From positions 1-64,000 of the forward strand of contig DUMB01000081.1 of NCBI GenBank assembly GCA_012840085.1: DNA of 64,000 nt, in the 5' to 3' direction. Positions 1 to 8,767 of the stretch are shown here, piece by piece. Numbering within the stretch: position 1 is the stretch's first letter; the number at the start of each line of letters is the position of its first letter. The notes under the pieces are model-generated. The model searched no databases, was not told where the DNA came from, and saw nothing but the letters and a program-made list of their open reading frames with translations. The position numbers and the translations under genes are program-made. The stretch comes from Clostridiaceae bacterium (GTDB lineage Bacteria > Bacillota > Clostridia > Acetivibrionales > DUMB01).

Positions 1-10
1 AACGTTTGAT

Positions 11-110
11 GGTATAATGGACATGAGACCTAAACGCTCCTTTCTGGGAGGTAATTGTTTGTGGTAATTTCCATTATACCAGAAGCGTTTCAGGTCTCAT
101 TTTTATTATT
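11..110 (+). promoter_or_regulatory. Hairpin-rich argF leader: -10 box and terminator-like stem
   Basis: A TATAAT box lies at 13-18, and any -35 would be just outside the window. Two inverted repeats interlock. The first is a perfect 10-bp pair, 11-20 with 71-80. The second is a 16-bp arm at 23-38 with 84-100, perfect except for one inserted base, and it runs straight into a T-rich tract (101-110). The order A-B-A'-B' means the pairs can form only as a pseudoknot or as alternatives. The second stem looks like an intrinsic terminator, either of the gene upstream or an attenuator of argF. The structure is seen; the role is inferred. Confidence 0.55.
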
Positions 111-150
111 AAGTTAACAGAACAAAATACCATAATTGGAGGTAAAAAAA

Positions 151-1068
151 ATGAAGCACCTTATTAGCTTGCACGATATAACATTGGATGACATTAATAA
201 AATACTGGGTCTTTCAGAAACTCTTAAAAAGCAGCAGAAAGAAGGAATTCAGCACCATTTGCTGAAAGGTAAAACTCTTGGCATGATTTTTTCCAAATCA
301 TCTACAAGGACCAGGGTTTCCTTTGAAGTCGGAATGTATCAGTTGGGAGGCTACCCACTGTTTTTGAGCTCGGCTGATATACAGCTTGGCCGTGGTGAGA
401 CTATATACGACACAGCCAATGTGCTTTCAAGATACCTGGACGGAATAATGATCAGGACCTATAAACAAAGCGACGTTGAAGATTTGGCAAAATACGGAAG
501 CATACCTGTGATAAACGGCCTTACTGATCTTATGCATCCATGCCAGATCCTGGCAGACCTTTTCACTATATATGAAAAGAAAGGCACGCTTAAGGGCTTG
601 AAACTGGCATACGTGGGAGATGGCAATAATGTCGCCCATTCACTGTTGCACGGATGTGCAAAAGTCGGTATGGACATAGCGGTAGCAACTCCTAAGGGCT
701 ACGAATGTGACGGGCAGATTGTTAAAGAGGCACAGGAGGATGCTGCAGAGTCCGGCTCTAAAATCCTTCTGACAAACGACCCGGTTGAAGCTGTTGCCGA
801 TGCCGATGTAGTATACACGGACACGTGGGTAAGCATGGGGCAGGAAGATGAAAAAGAAGCCCGCATAAAGATATTCACCCCTTATCAGGTAAACGGCGAT
901 TTATTCTCCAAAGCAAAGAAAGACGCCATATTCCTGCACTGTCTGCCTGCCTACAGAGGCTTTGAAGTGACTGAAGAAATAATTGACGGACCTCAGTCAG
1001 TTATATTTGATGAGGCAGAAAACAGAATGCACGTACAAAAGGCAATCATGGTGCTGTTGATGGGTTAG
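151..1068 (+). CDS. argF: Ornithine carbamoyltransferase
   Basis: Condenses ornithine with carbamoyl phosphate to citrulline in arginine biosynthesis (cytosolic, usually a trimer). The 305-aa length is normal for the family. The carbamoyl-phosphate loop STRTR is at residues 51-55, HPCQ at 129-132, and the ornithine-side HCLP motif at 263-266. The ATG at 151 is preferred because GGAGGT at 138-143 sits seven bases upstream; an in-frame TTG at 136 overlaps that ribosome binding site. No other arginine gene adjoins it in the window, so it is either the last gene of an upstream cluster or a single gene read from the leader at 11-110. In the same motifs aspartate carbamoyltransferase would differ (HPxQ and HPLP), so the assignment is firm. 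Confidence 0.97.
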   Translation: MKHLISLHDITLDDINKILGLSETLKKQQKEGIQHHLLKGKTLGMIFSKSSTRTRVSFEVGMYQLGGYPLFLSSADIQLGRGETIYDTANVLSRYLDGIMIRTYKQSDVEDLAKYGSIPVINGLTDLMHPCQILADLFTIYEKKGTLKGLKLAYVGDGNNVAHSLLHGCAKVGMDIAVATPKGYECDGQIVKEAQEDAAESGSKILLTNDPVEAVADADVVYTDTWVSMGQEDEKEARIKIFTPYQVNGDLFSKAKKDAIFLHCLPAYRGFEVTEEIIDGPQSVIFDEAENRMHVQKAIMVLLMG

Positions 1069-1388
1069 TTACAACTTTGAGCCATTAATTGACTGATTCT
1101 GGCATGTGCATCTTTAAAGTATTAAATATTCAAGTTTTTCTTGAATATTTTGTGCACGTACTTGTTAGAATATTTTTTAGACTTTCTCCTTAATTATTTT
1201 GCAATTATTTTGCGCAATGACCTGTTTGAATAATTTACGCAACGGCTTGTTTGATTATTTTTCAGCAACGGGATTCATTCCCGGAAGCCACAACATAGTA
1301 ACTTACGGAATTTTCTCCGGGAAACTGCAACATGCCAAAGGTAGCAGTAGATACAAAAATATCAAAAAAATAAAATGTGGTGATATAT
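1069..1388. other. Intergenic gap with a 25-bp tandem dimer and a long-loop hairpin
   Basis: No gene is supported here. Positions 1214-1238 and 1239-1263 are two imperfect 25-bp tandem copies (both start GCAA and contain TGTTTGA). An inverted repeat TTCCCGG / CCGGGAA (about 1278-1284 and 1317-1323) follows. A 76-codon plus-strand reading frame starting at 1199 lacks a ribosome binding site and overlaps the next gene, so it is not called. Confidence 0.4.
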
Positions 1389-1862
1389 ATGGACTATTCC
1401 TTTATAATACGGAAAGCTGTTCCGGATGATGCTCAGGCTATACAGAATATAACAAAAGAAGCCTTTGCAAAATACAAAAGTGATACCAACATTGAGGTTC
1501 CTATGGAGGCCCTTGAGGAATCCCTGGAAGATATAAAAAAGGATATTGAGACAAAAGAAGTATTTATTGCTCTTGTTGATGGAAATCCGGTAGCTTCCAT
1601 AAGAGTTGCAATTTCACCGGATAAAACTGCCTACATCAGCAGGTTTGGAGTAAGACTGCAATATCATAATATGGGCATAGGAAAAGCAATAATGAGCCTT
1701 GTTGATGAACTGCTGATTTCCAAAGGCGTAAAAAAAGCTTATCTTCACACAGCTTCAAAGTATAAGGCTTTGGTGCGTTTCTACTATGGCAGGGGCTTTT
1801 ACGTTCATTCCACTACAGAAGAAAAAGGCTATATAAGGGCATTGATGGTAAAGGAGTATTAA
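1389..1862 (+). CDS. GNAT-family N-acetyltransferase
   Basis: A 157-aa protein with the Gcn5-related acetyltransferase fold, which transfers an acetyl group from acetyl-CoA to an amine. The N-terminal strand (FIIRKAVPDDAQAI) and the central acetyl-CoA loop near residues 93-98 (HNMGIG, matching Q/RxxGxG/A) are visible. The C-terminal FYYGRGFYV element is typical of the last helix-strand. The ATG at 1389 follows GGTGAT by four bases; a GTG at 1377 is possible but has no ribosome binding site. The substrate cannot be read from the sequence. The 3' end shows a short tandem duplication (AAGGAGTATTAAT then AAGGAATATTAAT). Confidence 0.85.
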   Translation: MDYSFIIRKAVPDDAQAIQNITKEAFAKYKSDTNIEVPMEALEESLEDIKKDIETKEVFIALVDGNPVASIRVAISPDKTAYISRFGVRLQYHNMGIGKAIMSLVDELLISKGVKKAYLHTASKYKALVRFYYGRGFYVHSTTEEKGYIRALMVKEY

Positions 1863-1907
1863 TTGGAAAAGGAATATTAATGGAAAAATGTAAACATCAA
1901 AAAAATT

Positions 1908-1984
1908 CGTTCCATTGCAAATAAAGTCGTTCCGCTGAAAATAAAAATGTTCCTTCGGAACAGGGTGTGAACAGGGTTAAGGGG
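1908..1984. repeat. Dispersed structured intergenic repeat, copy 1
   Basis: This 77-bp stretch is about 70% identical to 9292-9367, by hand alignment with one indel. It starts CGTTCC and ends TTAAGGGG in both copies. A 6-bp hairpin (1948-1962, TGTTCC/GGAACA with a 3-nt loop) is kept in the other copy by paired substitutions. Its function is unknown. Confidence 0.5.
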
Positions 1985-2026
1985 CAAGATATAAGGAAAT
2001 TAAGTTATGCATTCTTTTTATAAATC

Positions 2027-2067
2027 AATCCTTTGTAATCCACTTATCATGCAGATTACAAAGGATT
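2027..2067 (+). terminator. Rho-independent terminator after the acetyltransferase gene
   Basis: A perfect 14-bp inverted repeat (2027-2040 with 2054-2067, 13-nt loop) is followed by a pyrimidine-rich TTATCTTTCTC tail. The stem sequence is nearly the same as that of the terminator at 18661-18701. Confidence 0.75.
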
Positions 2068-2362
2068 TTATCTTTCTCTCCTTATCCTTTTTCCCCTACC
2101 CCTTTTCACTATAAAATCCCTAACTACGGAACAACTTTATTTACTTTTTTCTCTTCCATTTTTCCCATTTAATTCAACTCAACTACCCATTTCACGGAAC
2201 ATCTTTATTTTCATCCATTTAACCCCATCCATCAACCATGCGGGTTTGCATGGACGGGGAGGAAATGAGTTTATTTATATTCACACAGATATTAATAAAG
2301 TTATTGTCGTGTAAAGAATATTCCAGTATTCGATTCTGACTTATACTATCTTTGTAACTAAT
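2068..2362. other. Intergenic, no gene seen
   Basis: AT-rich spacer between a plus-strand terminator and the 3' end of a minus-strand gene. It contains a 6-bp hairpin CCATGC/GCATGG at 2236-2253 inside a C-run/G-run context, which could end the minus-strand gene weakly. Nothing else is supported. Confidence 0.4.
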
Positions 2363-2860
2363 TTAAAATAGCGCAAAAACTTTTTCCCATGCCTCTTTGT
2401 ATTGTATAATTTCGTTTGGTCTAAAGTCTATTCCTTTAAAAAAACTATTGCCAGACTTTTGATTAATCCAGCATGGAACATTGTTGTCACCTATTATCAA
2501 TTTCCTTTTTTCGCTATCATCCAAACTTAATTCTTTAGAATACTTAGATGTAACAAATTCAATCCAATCGTTATCAGTTAAAATATAAAAATCAGGTCTT
2601 TCTGTTTCTGTTTTACCACTAAAGTCAACACATATTAAAATAATATTATTGCCTTTAATACCTTTAACATTACCCCAGGTTCCTGATTGCTGGGATTTAA
2701 CTTCTACTCTGACATATTTTTCATGATTCTCATCAAATATTACTATATCAGTACTTTTATAATTTCCAATAGTTAATTGAGCATAAAGTCCCCTTTTACA
2801 TAATTCACTTGCAACAGCATACTCTCCCGCTAATGATAGGGTATTTTTTGATATTCTCAT
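2363..2860 (-). CDS. PD-(D/E)XK nuclease-like protein
   Basis: A 165-aa protein whose N-terminal half resembles the restriction-endonuclease-like fold. GEYAVASELCKRG (an alpha helix with a conserved Glu) is followed by STDIVIF (the Asp) and VRVEVKS (the ExK), which gives the spaced E-D-ExK signature of Mg2+-dependent nucleases. Small proteins of this type occur as stand-alone endonuclease-like or Holliday-junction-like proteins, and the cellular role here is unknown. The start is the second ATG: GGAGGG lies nine bases before it but directly abuts the first ATG at 2869. No methyltransferase or recombinase adjoins it, so it is not an evident restriction system. Confidence 0.5.
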   Translation of the reverse strand: MRISKNTLSLAGEYAVASELCKRGLYAQLTIGNYKSTDIVIFDENHEKYVRVEVKSQQSGTWGNVKGIKGNNIILICVDFSGKTETERPDFYILTDNDWIEFVTSKYSKELSLDDSEKRKLIIGDNNVPCWINQKSGNSFFKGIDFRPNEIIQYKEAWEKVFALF

Positions 2861-3080
2861 ACCCCGCATCCCTCCATTTTTACTACAATAATCAATGCTC
2901 AGTTAACTAACTTATAGGCTATGATTATACACTTTTCCACAAATCCGTATCATATGCCTTTATTTTACACTATGTTCCCTATAAAAGCACATATTTTCTT
3001 AGCCTTTTTCATCTTTTACCTATTACTTCTGAAATCTCCGCCTTATAGGGGTTTATATTGTAAATTCAAATTTTAATATA

Positions 3081-3105
3081 AAAAAAGAAGGGAATAACCC
3101 TTCTT
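3081..3105 (-). terminator. Terminator of the SLH-protein gene
   Basis: AAGAAGGG (3085-3092) pairs with CCCTTCTT (3098-3105) across a 5-nt loop. On the minus strand the stem is followed by a run of T (3086-3081), as expected of an intrinsic terminator just after the stop at 3127. A close relative of this terminator and its flank lies at 56290-56328. Confidence 0.85.
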
Positions 3106-3126
3106 ATAAAGTCATCGATGCTAGCG

Positions 3127-5094
3127 TTATTTAAGATATTCCATTGGTCTATATGAACCAAAATCATAATGCAGTGTATAATTAAGAGGCGAAAATTCCC
3201 ATCTGTTTCTAAATTCTTCTGGTCCATCAATCCCTATTGACATATCTATTAATATATCTTTTTCATACCACTTACCGACTTCCAAACCTTGTTCTTTTAA
3301 AAATGCAGGGTCAGTTGGCGGATAATAGATTATTCTTAATGTTGCTCTACCTCTTTCATTCATACTAAGGTAAATCAGCGATTCATCAGTTATTAATTCT
3401 GCCTGTGAAACTACTTTATACTTTTTGTAGTTTTCAATTTCCCGTTTTAACATTTTATCTGGGAAAATCATATCTTCAATTTTTCTATCGTTACCTTTTT
3501 CATCAACATATTTGTTAGTAGGTTGAGCAGGATTATAGTAGAAAAGAACTCTTTTTTCATAATTACCTGTTCCACCTTTATTATTATATGTGCTGTAATA
3601 CTTTGCTTCAGCATCTAAATTCCTGTAGTCAACTGTATATTTAGTATTAAAAAACTGTTCATACATTGGCTTAAATAATTTCAATGTACTAGAACTCATT
3701 TCAGCATTATATTTGTTTAATATCGACATACCTGAAGTTTTGTCCAATTTCAATGGATACTCATACAGCCTTTTATTTACATATGGAGAAATTGAACGCC
3801 AGATTTCTGCATTGGATGGTTTTTCTACCTCTGGCATAGGCTTTTCTTTTAAATCCCTTATGCCCAAATGTAATTCTTTAAGAGTTTTGTCGATACTATC
3901 GGTATTAAGTTTGCTTAATCTACTTATCAACTCTTTACCATCTTCTTTAGTGATAAACCCATAAGGATTTAAATTTCCTTCTTTATCGGTATCAAATATC
4001 CCTGCCAAATATAGAAGCACCATTTCTTTCTGGTACGGCTCAGTAATCATGCGAATATCACTAATATTTCCTTTATACTTTTCCCAATGGGTTAATATTA
4101 TATATTTTCTCCCATAATCATTAACAAGCATATTAACTTGATTCGGCTGAAGTCTTGGAATTTCAGTATATTCTTTAACAAAATGTCCATCTATTCCGCT
4201 TGTGAAAAATCCTTTTATTCCTATAAGTTCATCCATTATTTTTGCAACTATCTTTGCCGCTTCTCTTCTTAAAATAGGCTTCTCATAAGATGGGTATTCT
4301 GCTGAAGGTCTTACATATCCCATTTTTTGAGCATATTCCATAGTAGCCTCTTTTCCCATAGCATTTAGCAACTGAGTCGTAAATTCCTCCACGCTTAATG
4401 TATTACTGAAATCCACAGGTAACTCAGGAATTTTTCTTCGGTCTTTATCCAAAAACCTCATAAGAATAGTGCATGCTTCTGCCCTTGTAGCATTTTTATC
4501 AAATCCGAAACTTCCATCGGGGAAACCAGTTATAATCCCTGACACAAACACTTTTAGTGCGATATCTTTAGAATCGCCAGAAAGAGTTGAGTAATCAGTA
4601 ATAAAATAAGAATAACTTTTATAATTCTCAGGAATATCAAGGCTTATTCCTTTGTTTTTAGCACTTGTTGTTGCTCCCGCCCTGACAATCATCCTTGCCA
4701 TTTCTCCACGGGTAATATAACGGTTATAGTCCGAGAACTCTCCATTTTTGATAATACCTAATTCTTCCGCCTTAGCAATATATCCTTCTGCCCAATGAGC
4801 ATTTGGGGAAGATTTAATGTTATTATCAATAGAAGAAATTAGAATCTTTGTAAATTCATTTACCCTGATTTGAGCATTTGGCTTAAATGTCTTATCAGGA
4901 TACCCTGCTATTAATCCCCTTTTTGTCAGTTCCATGACATCTTTGTAAAACCAATCCCTCTCCTTTACATCTGAAAAATGCAAAGGGGTGCTTGCAAATA
5001 CCGTTTGTGTCAAAGAAGGGCAAACAGGCAAAATCATGCTTAACACCATGATTAATGCTGTTACTTTAAATAAATATTTTACTCTTTTTCTCAT
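3127..5094 (-). CDS. Secreted S-layer-homology (SLH) domain protein
   Basis: A 655-aa exported protein. Residues 1-35 form a signal peptide (basic start, hydrophobic core, cut near VFAS). Three SLH modules follow at about 40-90, 97-140 and 150-215, with the expected FSDV..WFY start and GYPD.TF / GFPDGSF turns followed by TRAE. SLH modules bind pyruvylated secondary cell-wall polymers and anchor proteins to the cell surface. The remaining roughly 430 residues have no family I recognise. They contain further segments resembling SLH helices (REAAKIVAKI) and end HYDFGSYRPMEYLK. GGAGGA lies five bases before the ATG. The final codons, terminator and 3' flank have a second, orphan copy at 56290-56413, so a paralogue existed about 53 kb away. 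Confidence 0.9.
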   Translation of the reverse strand: MRKRVKYLFKVTALIMVLSMILPVCPSLTQTVFASTPLHFSDVKERDWFYKDVMELTKRGLIAGYPDKTFKPNAQIRVNEFTKILISSIDNNIKSSPNAHWAEGYIAKAEELGIIKNGEFSDYNRYITRGEMARMIVRAGATTSAKNKGISLDIPENYKSYSYFITDYSTLSGDSKDIALKVFVSGIITGFPDGSFGFDKNATRAEACTILMRFLDKDRRKIPELPVDFSNTLSVEEFTTQLLNAMGKEATMEYAQKMGYVRPSAEYPSYEKPILRREAAKIVAKIMDELIGIKGFFTSGIDGHFVKEYTEIPRLQPNQVNMLVNDYGRKYIILTHWEKYKGNISDIRMITEPYQKEMVLLYLAGIFDTDKEGNLNPYGFITKEDGKELISRLSKLNTDSIDKTLKELHLGIRDLKEKPMPEVEKPSNAEIWRSISPYVNKRLYEYPLKLDKTSGMSILNKYNAEMSSSTLKLFKPMYEQFFNTKYTVDYRNLDAEAKYYSTYNNKGGTGNYEKRVLFYYNPAQPTNKYVDEKGNDRKIEDMIFPDKMLKREIENYKKYKVVSQAELITDESLIYLSMNERGRATLRIIYYPPTDPAFLKEQGLEVGKWYEKDILIDMSIGIDGPEEFRNRWEFSPLNYTLHYDFGSYRPMEYLK

Positions 5095-5407
5095 AAAGAT
5101 CCTCCTTCAACTCTAACTTGTTCTTCCTTATTCCTGCTATTTGTGCAAACTTCAGATTAACTCGTTCTGCAAGTAGAACATATTAATAGTTTTAATTTAC
5201 AAAAAAAATATTAATTGACAACCGTACCGCCCAATTCTACAACAGTGAAGCCTTGCCGTGAAATATGTCATTGAGAATGAAGTTTACAATTAGCTCAGTC
5301 TTTTGTGATTATAATATTTCTATATAGCATAGTAGGAACTAATTACTTTTAACTTGAGTAGCAAATAACATGATTTAAATAGTATTTAATCAAATACCGT
5401 AGCAAAA

Positions 5408-5743
5408 TTATCGATGGCGGCAAATCTTCCAATGAAAAAAACCACTTTCTTCAGTTTCTATATTCTTTTCAAATGCTCCATCTATAAGGTCACATAGCAC
5501 GAAAACCTTATATATTCCATAGGGAGACACAGGATGATTATGCTTTTTTATGTCCAATACCGCTATCAATCTTTTTGGTATTACGTTTAATCCTGCTTCT
5601 TCCTTTAATTCCTTTACGATATTCTCTTTTATTGATAAATTGGCTTTTGCCCATCCTTCAGGTAGTGACCAGCAACCATCAATACTTTCATTTTGGTTCC
5701 ATATGTATTTACCTCCACGATGACTGTATTGTTCCGTCCTGTT
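5408..5743 (-). pseudogene. Decayed Nudix hydrolase gene
   Basis: Minus-strand reading gives about 111 codons without a start codon, bounded by stops. It clearly resembles the C-terminal part of a Nudix (ADP-ribose-type) hydrolase: DGCWSLPEGWA, then the Nudix-box-like KENIVKELKEEAGL, then AVLDIKKHNHP and YKVFVLCDLI, then ETEESGFFHW. The reading frame shifts near 5420, where the expected LPP tail lies in the next frame. The N-terminal half, including any start, is gone. Intact members are about 200 aa. Most of the 715-bp gap between the SLH gene and the YcxB-like gene is therefore debris of this gene. Confidence 0.65.
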
Positions 5744-5809
5744 TTACTTTTGTAACATAAAATATAAAGAATGCCAAATAACTGCAACCTTTATGATATT
5801 AATTTTAGC

Positions 5810-6331
5810 TTAAATACTTTTTAATTTATTTCCGAACTTTTCAACAAGAAACTCTTTGAATTCGCTAAGATTATCTACATCTTTTTTTCTTATCAATGAT
5901 GCCTGGTTTACTGTTAAATAAAAAATAAAATAATCTTTGCTTTCCAATAAGGCATAGAATTGACTATACTTTAGCTCGCCTGTTGACTTAAGTTCTTTAT
6001 TCTCAAAAACTATTCTGTCTTCATAAAATTTTAAAGTATTAATGCTGTCAAACGCTCCTGTTTTATCAGTTTTTATTCGTTGTGCATTTCTTCGTTCAAC
6101 TTTAAATACAACAACAGCAATTGCTAATGCAAACAATACAATCCAACTTATTATGAGTTTGGTAAAACTTAAATTCTCACCTTCAAAACTAATTATTATG
6201 CTTGCAATCAAAGAAATTAACCCCAGCAAAGGAATAATTAACTTGTTTCTTCTGAAGGCTGCAATATATAAAAACTTCCTGTAATCCTCCTTTGACATGG
6301 TCGTATTAATGATGACTTTAGGCTGTTGCAT
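5810..6331 (-). CDS. YcxB-like membrane protein
   Basis: A 173-aa protein with two adjacent transmembrane segments (roughly residues 30-55 and 60-82, IIPLLGLISLIASIIISF and LIISWIVLFALAIAVVVF). A soluble C-terminal domain follows, with the pattern seen in YcxB-family proteins (FYEDRIVFEN, then YSQFYALLESKDYFIFYL). The family has no settled biochemical function. The start is the ATG eight bases after AGGAG; an upstream in-frame ATG at 6355 lies before that ribosome binding site. The family match is from recalled sequence pattern, so it is moderately sure. Confidence 0.65.
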   Translation of the reverse strand: MQQPKVIINTTMSKEDYRKFLYIAAFRRNKLIIPLLGLISLIASIIISFEGENLSFTKLIISWIVLFALAIAVVVFKVERRNAQRIKTDKTGAFDSINTLKFYEDRIVFENKELKSTGELKYSQFYALLESKDYFIFYLTVNQASLIRKKDVDNLSEFKEFLVEKFGNKLKSI

Positions 6332-6355
6332 ATTATTCACTCCTATATAACCCAA

Positions 6356-6576
6356 CTCATATATAACCCATGTTGTTTAATGGGCGGGTATGGAAACCTG
6401 CACCTGCTTTTACTGCTGAGATTATTATATCATTGTTTTATATAAATCAGCAAAAACTTACTTTTGTTTCTTTGCTGTATAAGTTATTCTTCGTGCTTTC
6501 CGGATCCTGTTTAAGAGAAATTAAAAATGAAAATACATAATATGATAACAGTCTTTTTAACTTCAATATACTTGAT
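6356..6576. other. Short intergenic gap, nothing identified
   Basis: A 15-bp direct repeat (TATATAACCCA twice, 6345-6370) spans the 5' end of the YcxB-like gene. Otherwise this is AT-rich sequence without a supported gene. Confidence 0.3.
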
Positions 6577-7083
6577 TTAATTATTGAATTTCAAGTTATC
6601 CCCAACTGAAATGCTTTTCTCTACTAAATTACCATTCTTTGGTTTATATGAAATATAAATTTCTGACTCCTTGTATAAATCTCTCAAGTCTTGTTCGCTC
6701 AATCCCCTGATATCGAAAATAATATATGCCATACTCTCTGCTGTGTCTTCAGTCCCAACATTATTCCGTTCATAAGTTGTCCCACCGGTTGTCCTGACCC
6801 CGTCAATTTTATCAATGATGAATAGATCAGGTATTGTAATTTTTCTTTCTTCTGCTTTTTTTGAATTAGTTATTTTAACGTTAATGAGCAACTTTCTTAA
6901 ATCATTTATTGTGACACCCTCAGGTTTGCTTGAGTCATCAATCTTGTCGTATTCTTCCTGTGTAATTTTATCTATTGCAATTGATGTTGTAATTTCAGGA
7001 TTACTCTGCTTGCATCCCGCTATAGTAAAAGAAAAAGTTATAAGGATTGTTACAAGCAATATTAATCTTTTGGAAAACACCAT
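6577..7083 (-). CDS. Putative lipoprotein of unknown function
   Basis: A 168-aa protein with a lipoprotein signal: a basic start, a hydrophobic stretch, and the lipobox IAGC with Cys24 as the likely acylated residue. The mature part is hydrophilic and carries no motif I recognise. It is probably tethered to the outer face of the membrane. GAGGGG lies six bases before the chosen ATG; the longer frame (start 7122) would put residues before the signal peptide. It lies downstream of a second small lipoprotein and pcm in the same direction, possibly in one transcription unit. Confidence 0.7.
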   Translation of the reverse strand: MVFSKRLILLVTILITFSFTIAGCKQSNPEITTSIAIDKITQEEYDKIDDSSKPEGVTINDLRKLLINVKITNSKKAEERKITIPDLFIIDKIDGVRTTGGTTYERNNVGTEDTAESMAYIIFDIRGLSEQDLRDLYKESEIYISYKPKNGNLVEKSISVGDNLKFNN

Positions 7084-7177
7084 TATTATCCCCTCTATTC
7101 TATTAAGTGTACAGCATTCCACGAATGCGGCTTATAAAGACGATACGAACTACTCTCGTGACTATTTGAAAATTGCA

Positions 7178-7378
7178 TCATCGGGCACATTTGCAAATGA
7201 AGGTAAATCTATTACTGTCTTCCAGCAGCACAGTAGGTTTCACAGGCTCTTCTGACTCTTGCATTACATAAGCGCGAACAGGTATATTTTGCTCAGTAGA
7301 CTTGGCATTATTCGAACATCCTGTTAAAACACATATCAGTATCATCAATAGAAGCTTCATAAAATGCAATTTTCTCAT
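7178..7378 (-). CDS. Small lipoprotein, probably truncated
   Basis: A 66-aa protein with a lipoprotein signal (lipobox LTGC, Cys21). The ATG is preceded by GGAGG with a 7-base gap. The mature part is about 45 residues and ends abruptly after TVLLEDSNRFTFICKCAR. Other clostridial lipoproteins continue after such a 'PTVxLxxxxRFxF' strand with a beta-rich domain, so this gene may be cut short by a frameshift near 7185. The first 44 codons of the longer reading frame (to 7510) overlap pcm and lack a ribosome binding site. Confidence 0.55.
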   Translation of the reverse strand: MRKLHFMKLLLMILICVLTGCSNNAKSTEQNIPVRAYVMQESEEPVKPTVLLEDSNRFTFICKCAR

Positions 7379-7500
7379 ATCATTGGCCTCCATCGTAGAA
7401 TGAAAATATATAATCACATCGGCAAGTTGTTCATAAAATGTCGTTAAATAACAGATAAAAAAATTGGCCGGAATTGTGTATATACGCTTAAAACATAAAA

Positions 7501-8172
7501 TTATTTGCACTCTCCAACCATAGGCACAAATCTTACATAATGAGTATCCCTTTCGATAAGGCTATCTTGAGTCTTTATTATTAGCTTGAGTATTTGAGTT
7601 TGATTTTGCGGCCCTACCGGTATTACCATTCGCCCATTCTTTTTCAACTGCTTCAGCAATTCAGGAGGAATGTGGGGAGGAGCTGCTGTTACCATAATAC
7701 TGTCAAAGGGGGCGTATTCTTCCCAGCCATCATATCCATTACCCAACTTATATTCCACGTTTTTTATTCCCAGTGTCGCTAAAGTTTGTTTTGATTTTTC
7801 ATGAAGTTCCTCAACTATTTCTATAGTGTATACTCTATTAGCCAGTCTTGCCAATATGGCTGTCTGATAGCCTGAACCTGTGCCTATCTCCAAAACCTTC
7901 TCTTTCCCCGTCAATTCAAGAAGCTGGGTCATATACGCAACCAGTGACGGCTGAGATATGGTCTGGCCAAATCCTATAGGCAGTGCACTATCAAGGTAAG
8001 CACTGGCCTTAAGATTATCGGGGACAAAAATCTCTCTGGGTATCGACTTTATTACGTCTATTATTCTCTTGTCTTGTATCCCGTAAAAAACCTCCTGAGA
8101 AAAACTTATAGCTCGCCATCTCCTTTCCATAAAACTATTTTTTAACTCCAGCTTTGATATCTTTTCTTCCAA
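7501..8172 (-). CDS. pcm: Protein-L-isoaspartate O-methyltransferase
   Basis: Methylates the side chain of L-isoaspartyl residues in aged proteins, using S-adenosylmethionine, to start their repair (cytosolic). The 223-aa length fits the family. LPIGFGQTISQP is the substrate-site signature, VLEIGTGSGYQTAILA is SAM motif I, and FDSIMVTAAPPHIP is the family's post-II motif. The start is a TTG only a few bases after the stop of the preceding membrane-protein gene, so the two are probably translationally coupled. An internal ATG 14 codons in lacks a ribosome binding site. Confidence 0.95.
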   Translation of the reverse strand: MEEKISKLELKNSFMERRWRAISFSQEVFYGIQDKRIIDVIKSIPREIFVPDNLKASAYLDSALPIGFGQTISQPSLVAYMTQLLELTGKEKVLEIGTGSGYQTAILARLANRVYTIEIVEELHEKSKQTLATLGIKNVEYKLGNGYDGWEEYAPFDSIMVTAAPPHIPPELLKQLKKNGRMVIPVGPQNQTQILKLIIKTQDSLIERDTHYVRFVPMVGECK

Positions 8173-8177
8173 CCCAA

Positions 8178-8669
8178 TTATCTTCTTGCAAATCTCACTT
8201 TGCTTCTTCTTACATATCTCTTTCCAAACAATACAAACAGATATGGTGCAAGCAGTGAAGGGATTGCATATATCCAGTTTATATTTTCTGCCGTACTAAT
8301 TCTTGCCAGTGCCCATGTAATTATCGTGAAAATTTCAAAGGGAATATACAACCAATAAAATATCATACTATATGTACCGTAATACTGCGTGATTTGTTCA
8401 AGGGCAAATATTACGATTGAATAGATTACTAACAGCGTTGCGGACTTTGCTATAGTTTTTCTGTCATAATTTCTGCGTAGTATAATTCCAATTATAACAA
8501 AAAGAATTACACTTAATATCAGTCTGACATAAAATGCTGTTGTTCCCTTTTCAAGAGTCCATTCAGACGTTCCAGCAACCAATATGGCTGAGGTAATGAC
8601 ATCGGCAATTCGCAGAATTGCACTCCCGATTAAAGTCAGTGCAGGCAGTACCAGTAATTTTTTCATCAT
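8178..8669 (-). CDS. Integral membrane protein of unknown function
   Basis: A 163-aa protein dominated by four or five hydrophobic helices (LPALTLIGSAILRIADV, YVRLILSVILFVIIGIIL, TLLVIYSIVIFAL, IYAIPSLLAPYLFVLFG) with an arginine-rich C-terminal tail (KRYVRRSKVRFARR). I do not recognise the family. The start is one of two consecutive ATG codons placed four and seven bases after GGAGGG. It lies eight bases before pcm in the same direction and probably shares its transcript. Confidence 0.7.
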   Translation of the reverse strand: MMKKLLVLPALTLIGSAILRIADVITSAILVAGTSEWTLEKGTTAFYVRLILSVILFVIIGIILRRNYDRKTIAKSATLLVIYSIVIFALEQITQYYGTYSMIFYWLYIPFEIFTIITWALARISTAENINWIYAIPSLLAPYLFVLFGKRYVRRSKVRFARR

Positions 8670-8767
8670 TATACCCTCCTTTAAGGCTTGGTTTTCTTCC
8701 CAATTACAAACAGCATGGCTATTATAGAAAGAACACGAATAATACATCCCATATATAAACAATCTTA

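Noticed and set aside
1199-1429. 76-codon plus-strand frame before the acetyltransferase
   Set aside because: TTG start without a ribosome binding site, overlaps the acetyltransferase start in another frame, and consists partly of the 25-bp tandem dimer.
6815-7255. 146-codon plus-strand frame crossing two minus-strand lipoprotein genes
   Set aside because: No ribosome binding site; the minus-strand frames have lipoboxes and good starts.
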